Origin: Xylogone sp. PMI_703
Taxonomy: Eukaryota; Ascomycota; Leotiomycetes
DNA: 64,000 bases
Direction: 5' to 3'
Assembly (NCBI GenBank): GCA_021399445.1
Contig: JAJTUQ010000005.1
Location: 868,001-932,000 of the forward strand
Shown in pieces: positions 11,286 to 21,700 of this stretch. The stretch's first letter is position 1. Every line of letters starts with the position of its first letter. The position numbers and the translations under genes are program-made. A model generated the notes under the pieces. The model had not been told where the DNA came from and did no database searches. It saw only the letters and a list, made by a program, of their open reading frames with translations.

Positions 11286-12173
11286 TCAAACCTTTGCCTG
11301 TGCCTTCATTTTGTCGATTCTAGCCTTAGTCCTAGTAGCAACCTTCTCCTCATCATAGATAAAGTTAACACTCTTCTCCTTGACGACGTTCGTGGCCCAC
11401 TTATAGAAGTTTGGTGTCCGCGATTGAAGGATGCTTGTGAAGTTCGTTGGAAACAGACCATACTTTGGAGCGGACAGAAGACGAAGAATGAAGGATCCGG
11501 TTTGCACCTATTCATTTTGAACACAGTTTAGCATGGTATCTCTTTCATTACATGGTACAGTTGAAACAAAGAAAGCATCGGTGATGAAAGGATATGAGAG
11601 AATAATGGTAGAGTGGAACTCACCTCGGCAAGAGTAAGTCTACTCGATCCACCAAAGAATGGATTGGCATCTTTCAAAAGTGGCTCGATTTCCTTCTCGA
11701 TTGCAGCGACAAACTTCTCGGCAAGCTCATCCTTCTCCGCACCGTCGGCCTTCAGGATAGAGTAGAAGTTGCTGTTGACTTTGGTGAAATAAGTGTCAAC
11801 GAAGAAATTGATTCTGGCTCTTTGAAGTGCACCTCCCTCCTCGGTACTGGTCTTGACTAAGTGGGATGGATGAGCATCAGCAAGGAACTGTGCAACAATG
11901 GCAGATTCAGTAATGATCTCTCCATTGTACTTGATGGAGGGGACGAGGCCACGAGGGTTGATGGCGAGATATTCCTTGGTGCGAGGAGTGTCGAGGTCAA
12001 TTATCTCCTCTTTGTAGGGAACGCCGAGCTCAGCAAGAGCGATATGTGCACGGTGAGCCCAAGGGCATCCGTGGCTGCGATGGCGTCAGTGTAATTGGAC
12101 AAGTGATCAGAATTCTGGTAATTGGGACATACTTTGTGTAGAGAATGATTTCTGGAGTGGTGTTGGAGCCCAT
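11286..12173 (-). CDS. Glutathione S-transferase, omega-like (cysteine-type)
   Basis: Three exons on the minus strand: 12133-12173, 11624-12074 and 11286-11507; introns are 58 and 116 nt. The product is 237 aa, normal for a cytosolic GST. Exon 1 encodes MGSNTTPEIILYT and the splice creates NHGCPWAHRAHIALAELG. The CPWAHR box is the active-site segment of omega/GTO-type transferases, with a catalytic cysteine rather than Tyr/Ser. Glutathione-site motifs follow: LVPSIKYNG and ESAIVAQFL. The alpha-helical C-terminal domain ends KARIDKMKAQAKV. Such enzymes carry out thiol transfer, dehydroascorbate reduction or reductive dehalogenation; the substrate cannot be told. A TATATATA run lies about 130 nt upstream, consistent with inducible expression. 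It is divergent from CNS1. Confidence 0.92.
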
Positions 12174-12302
12174 TGTTATTTCAATCGAAAAGGAATCTGG
12201 TTAATTGATGGTTCTGTTGCGCGAGTAATAATAGCAGCACCGGGGTTTGATAAGGGATCAAGAGAATGGGGACTGAAGGGAACTGCTTGGAAGTAGTCAA
12301 CC

Positions 12303-12316
12303 TATATATATTATAA
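12303..12316 (-). promoter_or_regulatory. TATA-box-like element upstream of GST
   Basis: The TATATATATTATAA stretch lies about 130 nt upstream of the GST ATG at 12173, a usual distance for a fungal TATA element in an inducible gene. It is placed by position only. Confidence 0.45.
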
Positions 12317-12831
12317 CCCCGTCCACGCGGCTGTGTAGATTCCGTGACCGCTGTCAAAAACAATTGGATCCCCTAATGAAATGATGCCATTCCGCGCATG
12401 GATGTCTACACCCACATCTTTTATCTTCCTCTTTCGGCCCCGCAGCTGCTTCTCCTCTACCCTCTACTGTGATTTCGGAGAAGCTTGCGGGCATTTGTCA
12501 GCAACCTCCACCATCTGATGAATCTAACCAGCTCCGATATCACCACCCTGGAAAGGACGTCTTTTTATAAAGAGCTAAATTCTAAAATGTAATGGATGTA
12601 CGAGTTTTATTGCGCATCACCCCTATGAGGAGTCCTGACTATGGAAGTAGACCACTTCATAGGGAGGCTGGGAGGACAGCAAAGGCTCATATATCTGGCT
12701 TTATTAGGTTAATAGATACCGAATAAAATATCTCCCATCTACGGGATCCGCTAAAGCTTGTACTAGTATGCATCTCTAGACAGAGATATAATAGAGCCCT
12801 CGATTCTTGATCCTGTGTACCCCTCCTGGCC

Positions 12832-12857
12832 CTCCTTATCGTGCTGCCGATAAGGAG
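12832..12857. promoter_or_regulatory. Perfect inverted repeat with paired GATA sites upstream of CNS1
   Basis: The arms CTCCTTATCG (12832-12841) and CGATAAGGAG (12848-12857) are exact reverse complements around TGCTGC. Each arm carries CGATAAG, a match to the fungal HGATAR consensus, so two GATA sites face each other. It lies about 125 nt upstream of the CNS1 start. Confidence 0.6.
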
Positions 12858-12980
12858 CCCCGGTCAAAAATTATTCCATGCCCCTCATTCAAACATTTGC
12901 GACACGGCGAAGAACTGTGAACAAAACGAAAAGGAGCGCAGCAAGACTCTGGTTTTTGCAACTGATCTAGGAAATACAGG

Positions 12981-14333
12981 ATGAAGATTGAAGAGCTCCC
13001 AGATGATTTCAACTCTTCCGTCAAGATCTCCGAAAATGAACACTCGCAATCCCAATCGCAACCTGGTGTGGGGATTCCTCAACCAGCAGACCTCCTGACG
13101 CAAGCAATGAATATGGCTGCGCAGTCTGCTACCACAGTAGATGCAGATGGCTCTCCGGCGCCATCGTTGCCGCCAGGAATGGCTTCTATGCGCAATAAAT
13201 CCGGAGCAGAAATCCTAGCTGATCTGAACAAATCACCCCTCTTTATGACCGAACTCGAAGAAAACGATGACCTCGAAGCTATCCGCGCGCTTGCATACGA
13301 AGGCACACCAGCCGAGGTAGCAGCAGGATTTAAAGAGCGTGGAAATGAATGCTTTGCTGAGAAGAAGTGGAAAGATGCCAAAGAGTTCTATACCAAGGGA
13401 ATACAAGTGCTTTTATTAGAAGTGCGGAAACGACAAAGGGGAGAGACGAAGCCCCAACCATCAACATCAACTGAAAACAATACCCCCGCACCAGCCGGTA
13501 GCAGGGAGAATGAACCACCTTCAATGGACCCGAAAGAGATCCAGAACGAAATCAGCATTTTAGAAACCACCCTCGTGAATCGAGCAGCATGTCATCTTTC
13601 CCTCCAAAACTACCGCTCCGCAACCATGGATTGCGCGCATGCTCTGCGCATCAATCCTTCGAATATCAAAGCATACTACCGCTCTGCACGCGCACTGCTA
13701 GCACTGAATAAGATCAAGGAAGCTGATGACGCCTGCGCGCGAGGCTTGGAATTAGACCCCGAGAACGCAGCCCTGAAGGCTATCGCGCAGGAGATTATCA
13801 AGAAGAATAACCAGGAACAGGAAAAGAAGAAGAAGGAGCTGAAGAGACTCATGGATGAACGAAAAAAAGAGAAGATGCTCCAAACGGCTCTAACGGCGCG
13901 GGGGATCAAGACTAGGAAAACGGCACAACCACCAGAAATGGAGGATGCCTGCATAGCGCTGGTGCCCGATCCGCTGTCTCCTGAATCGAGTCTCTCATTT
14001 CCTGCAATTTTGTTGTATCCTCTTCATCTTGAATCTGATTTCATCAAGGCGTTCAATGAGACTGAGACTCTGGGGCAGCATCTGGAGTATATTTTACCAC
14101 TGCCTTGGGATACGCAGGGGGCGTACACACCCAGTGGCGTGGAGTGCTACATGGAAACTATTACTGGTGGGTTGGTTAAGGTTGGGAAAAAGGTCCCTCT
14201 ATTGAAGGTTTTGGGACAGGGTAATGTTGAGGTTGTGGATGAGGTTGTAAGGATATTTATTGTCCCTAAGGGGAAGAGCGAAGAGTGGGTAGCTGAATTT
14301 AAAAGGAAGAAGGCAGCAGAAAAGAAAACTTGA
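12981..14333 (+). CDS. CNS1: Cns1/TTC4 TPR cochaperone of Hsp90
   Basis: Single exon, 450 aa (yeast Cns1 385 aa). It starts at ATG 12981 (MKIEELPDDF). The segment SPLFMTELEENDDLEAIRALAYEGTPAEVAAGFKE..., followed by GNECFAEKKWKDAKEFYTKGI, begins the first TPR. Two further TPR units include NRAACHLSLQNYRSATMDCAHAL and KAYYRSARALLALNKIKEAD. A charged linker helix (KKKKELKRLMDERKKEK) leads to the C-terminal wheel domain (YPLHLESDFIKAFNETETL, then YILPLPWD). The TPR groove binds the MEEVD tail of Hsp90, and the protein supports client maturation and translation elongation. A Pro/Thr-rich insert sits between TPR helices (about residues 155-185). It is convergent with the APSES gene. Confidence 0.92.
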   Translation: MKIEELPDDFNSSVKISENEHSQSQSQPGVGIPQPADLLTQAMNMAAQSATTVDADGSPAPSLPPGMASMRNKSGAEILADLNKSPLFMTELEENDDLEAIRALAYEGTPAEVAAGFKERGNECFAEKKWKDAKEFYTKGIQVLLLEVRKRQRGETKPQPSTSTENNTPAPAGSRENEPPSMDPKEIQNEISILETTLVNRAACHLSLQNYRSATMDCAHALRINPSNIKAYYRSARALLALNKIKEADDACARGLELDPENAALKAIAQEIIKKNNQEQEKKKKELKRLMDERKKEKMLQTALTARGIKTRKTAQPPEMEDACIALVPDPLSPESSLSFPAILLYPLHLESDFIKAFNETETLGQHLEYILPLPWDTQGAYTPSGVECYMETITGGLVKVGKKVPLLKVLGQGNVEVVDEVVRIFIVPKGKSEEWVAEFKRKKAAEKKT

Positions 14334-14768
14334 TGGCAGAATACTTTTAAAAAGGAAAATGACGCCCTTCATACAGCATCTCAAAGCTGTCTGTGTGAGC
14401 TGGACCTATCCCAAAATTTTGACGAGCTACCAGAGACCGAACCTAATGGCATTGGTATTGTATGCTGTCAAAATGGGATCAAGATGTGTAATAGGCATAA
14501 GCCACTAATGATTTACATGCGAAATGAATAAAAATATAGCCTAGTTAGTTTCATCTAAAGATGACTATCAAATAAACAGACGAAACTCCGTAAGTAACAA
14601 TAACCAAAACATCAAATCAGACAAATAAATCTCCCCTAATTGCATACAGAGATGGTATCTGCAATCCATAATAACATCTATCTATCTGAACATCCATCTC
14701 ACAACCAATACCATAAACCTGTTAATCTATGTTCCCGATCCGCTATGTCATGTAATCATAGTCTTACT
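14334..14768. other. Convergent 3' intergenic region (CNS1 / APSES gene)
   Basis: This 435-nt AT-rich spacer contains the 3' UTRs of two convergent genes. I see nothing else in it. Confidence 0.5.
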
Positions 14769-16395
14769 CTACAACGAAGCAGCCCTTCTTCTCTTGACCC
14801 TTGGCCCATCCACGGACTCTGGTTGTTGAAGAATTCCATTCGTGATACCATCTTGGCGAGGCTGAAGGCTCAGCTGCATTAGTAACCATGCTGCCTCCTT
14901 TCTAGCTGATCCACCGGGACTCGTAATGTGATTATCATCAATTCCAGTTTCACTATCTTTCTCATCGATACTTGCTTTATCATCTGTAACGCTGCCGCTA
15001 TCTTCTGCTTCATATCCTTCATCTACATGCTCCTCTCTCAGTTGTCTCTTTGTAGCCCATGGTCTCTCTATTTCCAATGCACTAGGACCAGTTGAACGAG
15101 GAATAGCGCTTAACCAAGGGCTGGGGCTGGAGAAAAGAGTCGGCATAGAAGGAATACTGATCGACGAATTGGCACCGTGCGATGTTGCATTATGCGCTTT
15201 CCATCTCTGTTGTCTAGAAATACGGCTGCGACCGGCTGAAATATCCCTAGAAATAACTTGTCTACTGGGACTGCTAGTCTCGCTGCCGGTTCCGTCGAGA
15301 TAAGTAGTCGTGGTGGGTTCATAAGTGCTAGTGCTGGACAGACCGCGTTTCAATCTCACACGTCTTCCAATACTCATAGGAGAGCTCATATGCTCCATTT
15401 CATGATATGGCTCCGATTTTGTCGATTCCTGTGGTGAGTAGTCACCTCGACAAGACTTGGACATTGAGTTACTGTATCGCAGTCGAAAGAGTTCAGCTTC
15501 AGTAGTAGCAGCTTCAGTTATAGCAGGATCGATGATCATACGACCATATTCGGGTGAGTCTTGAGGAATACATTTTTCGGGGAAGTCAGGACCAAATAGT
15601 GGTATGAGTGCCGGTGCAATATGAGAACAGAATGTAGCGCAGACAGCCAATGCGCAGGAGTATGGCATCCAGTATCCTATATAGTTAGCAATACTAAAAT
15701 TTACACACAGAGACTCTGTGAAGATCTAACCTTGGGCTGCCAAAGCTCCACCTGTAATACTATGCGTGATTTCCTTAAGTCCAGGGTTCATGTTTAGCAT
15801 TTTCGCAGGAGTGGTCTAAGTCTTGTCAACAATATCCGGTATTTGTCTGGAATGAGCTCAGCATTACCTTTGAATACTTGCAACATTTAAAAAATGGCGT
15901 TATACGAACAAGTCCGACATTGTAGTCCCACATAACGGTGTACACCTTGTCTTCGCCCGGGAGCTTAAAGGTGTATTGGAAGACTACAGGGAAACGGTAA
16001 GCAGTGGACCTTTTATGGTCAAACGGAATCACAATCCTACCTTCAAAACTTTCTCGGCCTGTCTTTTCCAGGAAACTTTTCTTTTCACTATTGTATGGGA
16101 TGTGGCGGCAAAACTCATCGATTTTTCCAAGCGGAAAGACCTGGAATCTCTGAACACTACGTGTAGTAACCGGATCGAGATGCTGGAACGGAGGAAAGTT
16201 AACTTCTCCTTTCACCTTGCCCTTAGCAAAAACAGCACCATCTTTCGTCATCTTTGGTTTCTTGTTTGGAAGAAAGGAGAATCCAGGGCTACTATATGTA
16301 GAACATGGGCTGTAGCGTGATGGAGTATATGATGACAGAGGAGGATCGCCCTCGTCGGCGTTGACCGGGTTGAGGAGTGATGCTACGGAAAGCAT
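14769..16395 (-). CDS. APSES/KilA-N-type DNA-binding protein (Xbp1-like)
   Basis: Three exons on the minus strand: 15868-16395, 15731-15815 and 14769-15676; introns are 52 and 54 nt. The product is 506 aa. The first ATG in frame is at 16395 ([10 protein letters not shown]). After a Ser/Pro-rich leader the APSES-like domain runs over about residues 85-245: [54 protein letters not shown], then [21 protein letters not shown] and GRMIIDPAI. The order of motifs matches fungal APSES/Xbp1-like regulators in which the domain binds DNA. The C-terminal half is Ser-rich and probably disordered, with a basic terminus VKRRRAASL. Its targets are unknown. The gene is divergent from TOP2 with an unusually long 2.3-kb spacer, common for regulator genes. 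Confidence 0.87.
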
Positions 16396-18726
16396 GGCGG
16401 TGAGTTCAGACGTTTGAGTAAACCGTTCGTCCTCCTGCCCTGCAGCTTGATGTTGGCACTCCAATAGCGAAGAAAACTGATGCAGGCAGACTTAATCAGG
16501 CACTGTGCTATTCGGGAAGGGAGGCAGTGGCAGCCTTATAACAGAGTTCCAGGGCTAGTTACCCCTCAAGCCTTAAAGAAATCCTAATGGGAGACTACAG
16601 GGCACCCGAATTTCCTTCGATATCAAATGCTAGTGTAGCAGTCTCGTAGCTTTATGCAGTCCGTATACAAGCCTGTGTGTTTTGCATCTAGGAGCATTCT
16701 AGGGGAGAAGAGCCCTTTGTTAGTATTGCACTCAGAACCGACCTGTCTAAGTGCAATCGTGCGTTTGTGTTTGTCTACCTGTTCTGAAATTGAGGAATCT
16801 AGACGGCTTAGTACACAAACAACCTGAATTACTACCTGTGCAAGAGATATCTCTCTTCCCTGAGCATCTAAACCCAAGGTTGAGATCTGTTATAGGAATT
16901 TCTAATACAATGCACATATGTCAGACGACCAAAGCTGCAGAGTAAAATTGAAGCAGGTGAAACTCAGGTCACGTCCTAGTTAAAGAGCGATATCGAGGTG
17001 AAGGATCTGGGCTACCCACAAATGCATGGTGTGATTAGGCCTAAAGGCAAGATTCAGCAGCACTACACGGAAGACCTCCAGGCTGTCAATAAACTGACTT
17101 AATGGCTGTTGCCGCAGTGCCAGCTATGGACCAGGTTGTTTGAGAAAAGAGGAGCAATTCTGGGGATACGCACCCGTGGCGGGTCATTGACGGGAGGATG
17201 CAGGAGTTGGCGGATGGACGAATCTGGACATTGACAGTATAATGAAACTTGGACAAAGAGGCATGAAGCCATATCAGGCGTTACGAGAAAAGAACATTTC
17301 TGACTCGGTACACTTGGGGCAGATCTGTTATTTTGAATTGATTTGGGTCTAGACTATGCCCAGCAGTTGGCCAGTCACATTGTATTCGTGAAAATCTCAT
17401 TTCAGTGATCGACTTCGACTCTCTACGTCCCTGCATTTGATTTCAGCATTTTTATAGCCATTGCTCCCGCACTTCGGGAGACCTGGACATAATCTACCCT
17501 GCTCGGAAGTGGTACCTTAATCCTTTCATGATGGGACACTATAATGAAGATGCAACCAAGTGACAAATAAGGATATAATGAAGAAATGGTTCATGATGTA
17601 TTCTTTTAAATTAGACTTGGACTTGACTTTAATCAGGGTAAAGAGAGTACATTTGAATGCGAAATGGGCTCCACGCCGACACGGATTGAGTAAAATAAGG
17701 AATACATGGCATTGGCTTACAGAGGAGCTGTCTAATGCAAAATGTTCTCGTCTCCTAACTTCGTTGGTTAGCACTTTGCCAAAATGTATCAGAACTGCAT
17801 GTACACGGTAAGCTCCACGCCGTAGTGGCTCTGAATCAAGAACGACTTCAGCCAATGCTGGGATGCAGGGCAAACGGAGGATTGAGCAGTGTGCCAACAG
17901 CCAAAAGTGGCAAGCCCGATGTACCACTGCTATGTCTCCAGCTATTTCTCTCATCCAGGCTCGGAGTAAGAGCCTGGAGAGGAGTTGTTTCCACTTTCTA
18001 CGGAAGGGTACCGGTTGCACGGTGGACACTTAGTGTCCGCTTTCATCCTACGCCAACCATGCATAATACAAGACTGGTAACATGCTATGATTGACGGCAA
18101 GTGAAAACATCGTTTATTTGTTTGTTGCACGAACTTGAAAATTTTCTTGTGAAGGATGTGCCCAGCAGCCGACGGCCGTTGAAGAGTTTCATACGAGATG
18201 AATGGGTGGTGCAAGGGAAATAGAGATAGTCAGGAAAGCCTTTCAACATTCGTGGACCACTCCGCAGCATTGCAGCACGGAAGGACACAGGACTTGATCT
18301 GGAAACTTCCAAGCATTCCCAAAGCTATTCGGGGTTGCACACATTGATTATTGAGTAACGTTGGACTGAGATCTCAAGATTCGACGTTCGGAGGTTAGGA
18401 GCCTTGCGCGCAGTACGAATGTTAAGGCATCACGAAATAATTAATACCTTACGAGGCACCAATAAAATCTGTTACCCACCCCTGTTGTGCCTAAGGCTGA
18501 TGCTTGCCATTTTAGGCAATGCTTTGTTTACACTTCGAGGTTCCTGAGCAACAAAGACCCTGAGTGATACAAATCCTCGACAACAACCCACACACATTCT
18601 CTATCAGTCGCGTTTTGTTTTCAATGATCGCCTACTGATGAACAGTTGATTTCTAACTATTGTCGCCGCAAGTCAGCGCATACGATCACTCTTTTTCTTG
18701 TACTATAATACCGACGCGCTTTAAAA
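16396..18726. promoter_or_regulatory. Long divergent region between APSES regulator and TOP2
   Basis: This 2331-nt spacer has no gene I can support. The longest frame on the minus strand (17526-18029) starts only from GTG and has no recognisable domain. Two perfect palindromic elements lie within 85 nt at 17954-17978 and 18024-18038. ACGCG, the core of MCB-type cell-cycle elements, occurs at 18714-18718 just before the TOP2 ATG, too close to be a convincing promoter site. Long transcript leaders are likely for both genes. Confidence 0.45.
17954..18038. repeat. Two perfect palindromes (hairpin of 9-bp arms; 15-nt palindrome)
   Basis: TCCAGGCTC (17954-17962) pairs with GAGCCTGGA (17970-17978) around a 7-nt loop. 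GGACACT (18024-18030) pairs with AGTGTCC (18032-18038) around one T. Both are exact. The role is unknown; chance occurrence is possible. Confidence 0.5.
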
Positions 18727-21700
18727 ATGGACGACTTCGACGACGATTCGGTCTTCGAGGACAACGATGATTCTGATACCTACTCCCCTCCAGCAGTATG
18801 TCATAAACCTACTTATTATGCGTAGAGATGCTGCATTATTTAACCATATCAATTCCTGAACAAATGCTAATACGCATCAAGAAGACTAAAGGCAAGGCAG
18901 CCGCGGCAAAACCAGCAAAAGCACCAAAAAAGGCTGCAGCCAGCAAAGCCTCAGACAAACCAAAAGCGGCTACGAAGAAGCTGGTGCAGACAACCTTGAA
19001 GACTAAGACTGTCCCGAAGAAGCGGGCAAAAACAGAAGATGACGAAAATGAGAACAACGATTCCGACACTCCTTCCTTTCACGATGCTTCGTTACTTTCA
19101 AACACCCCACCAAGTACGAAGAAGCAAAAGACAGACACGAATGGAGATAAAGGTGGCGGTGTTCCTCTCCAGGAAGTAGCTAACGAAAGCATGAACTTAG
19201 ACGGTGCCCCGCAGGGTGCTCCCTCCAAGAAGAAAACGGCAACGGAGCAATACCAGAAGTTGACCCAGTTGGAGCATATCATCAAACGTCCGGACACTTA
19301 TATTGGCTCAATAGAACGCACTGAGCAGCAGATGTGGGTTTTCAACTCTGAGACCCAGGAGATGGAGCTTCGAAATATATCATACGTACCTGGTCTCTAC
19401 AAAATTTTCGACGAAGTCTTGGTCAATGCCGCCGATAATAAACAACGCGACCCTTCAATGAGTTATATTAAAGTAGTAGTGAATCGTGAGAAGGGCGAGA
19501 TAAGCGTTGAAAATAACGGAGCAGGTATCCCTGTTGAGATACACGGGGTGAGCAAAGTTTATACACCTAGATGAATAACAGTTCTAATAGCCTCTTAGAA
19601 AGAAAAAGTATACATACCCGAATTAATTTTCGGTCATCTACTCACAGGTTCCAACTATGATGATAACGAATCAAAGACTACCGGCGGACGTAACGGTTAT
19701 GGTGCAAAACTTTGCAATATCTTTAGTACAGAATTTACCGTAGAGACTCAAGATACCAACAGCGGTAAGAGATACAAACAGGTTTGGACGGATAATATGA
19801 GCCAGATGGGCAAGCCAAAGATATCCTCCAGCAAATCTGCTGATTTCACTCGAGTCACATTCACTCCGGATTGGAAAAAGTTCAAAATGGACGGTATCGA
19901 TGATGACTTTGAAGCCATCGTGAAACGCAGGGTCTACGATATGGGTGGTACCCTTAAAGGTGTCAAGGTCTATCTGAATGGCAATTTGCTGAAGCTGGAT
20001 TTCAAAAAGTATATTGAAATGTATGCAAAGGCTATTAACAGAGAGCGGGGCCTTGAGGATGGCGCAGAGGCACCCTCTACTTCCGTCATCGTCGATGATG
20101 AGAAGCACCATGAACGATGGGAGATTGGTTTTGCCGTCTCGGATGGCTCATTCCAACAAGTCTCGTTTGTCAATTCCATTGCAACAACTTCCGGTGGAAC
20201 ACACGTCAACTATATTGCGGATCAGATTTGTGATAAATTATTGGAAGTTGTCAAGAAGAAGAACCCAAAAGGAGCTGCACTGAAGACGAATCAAATCCGT
20301 AACCACATTTTCCTCTTTGTCAATTGCTTAATTGTCAATCCGGCATTCACCTCACAAACGAAGGAACAGCTCACCACTAAGGTGAAGCAGTTCGGAAGCA
20401 AATGTACGCTGTCAGAGGAATTTTTGAAGAAGGTCGGCAAGACATCTGCAGTCCAGAATATTATTAGTTTTGCGCAGGCCAGGGCCGACCAAGTATTGGC
20501 TAAGAGTGATGGAAATAGACGTTCCCGTGTTAGCAATCCCAAGCTTGTCGATGCAAATCTTGCGGGAACGAAGAGGGGTCACGAATGCACTCTTATTCTC
20601 ACGGAAGGAGACTCTGCTAAAGGTCTTGCGGTCGCCGGTCGAGCTATCCTTGATCCTGATCGTATCGGTGTATTTCCTCTGCGAGGTAAACTTCTGAATG
20701 TCCGAGATGCCTCCATAGATCAGATCTCCAAGAATGTTGAAATCCAGAACATCAAGCAGTTCTTGGGTCTTAAGCATAAGCAGGTTTATAAGGATACAAC
20801 TGGTCTTCGTTATGGGCATCTGATGATCATGGCAGATCAAGATCATGATGGAAGTCATATCAAAGGATTATTGATCAATTTCTTACAGGTCCAGTTCCCC
20901 AGTCTTTTGAAGCTACCGGACTTTTTCCGAGAGTTCATTACTCCTATTGTTAAAGTCTGGAAGGGATCTAACCCCAAAAAGCCTCTTAGCACAAAGTCAT
21001 TCTTTACTATGCCTCAATATGAAGAATGGAAAGAAAGGCACAAGGATGATAAAGGTTGGAAGCACAAGTACTACAAAGGATTGGGTACTAGTGCGCCGGA
21101 AGAGGCGCAAGTCTACTTTAGTAATCTTGATGACCATCTAAGAGAGTTTGAAGTCATGAAGGTTGAAGAGGAGGATCTGATCGATCTTGCCTTTTCCAAG
21201 AAGAAGGCAGATGCCCGTAAGCAGTGGCTTGGAAACTTCGTTCCTGGAACGTATCTGGATCACTCCACAAAGACCCTGACATACGATGACTTCATAAACA
21301 AAGAGCTCATCCTTTTCAGTATGGCCGATAATCTTCGGTCAATTCCTTCTGTAATAGATGGACTTAAGCCCGGTCAGCGCAAAGTTATGTATGCTTGCTT
21401 CAAACGAAACCTTATCAGGGATACTAAGGTTGTTGAACTGGCTGGTTATGTCAGTGAAAATACAGCCTACCACCATGGCGATGCCTCAATGAATCAAACA
21501 ATCATTGGTTTGGCTCAAAACTTTATTGGATCTAACAACATTAACTGCCTCGAACCTAGTGGAAACTTCGGTAGTAGACTTGCCGGTGGCAGTGATGCTG
21601 CCAGTCCTCGTTATATTTTTACGAGGCTATCACCGTTTGCTAGACGTGTATTTTCGGCTCTTGACGAGCCCAACCTTGAATACAACACAGATGATGGACG

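Larger units (their letters stand above)
12174..12980. promoter_or_regulatory. Divergent promoter region between GST and CNS1
   Basis: This 807-nt spacer has no credible gene. It contains a TATATATA run near the GST start and a 10-bp perfect inverted repeat with GATA motifs (12832-12857) about 125 nt upstream of the CNS1 ATG. Those two elements are listed separately. Confidence 0.5.

Noticed and set aside
17526..18029. Minus-strand open frame of 167 codons in the APSES-TOP2 spacer
   Set aside because: It begins only from GTG, has no recognisable domain, and its Cys/His/Arg/Leu mix is like random frames of this base composition.
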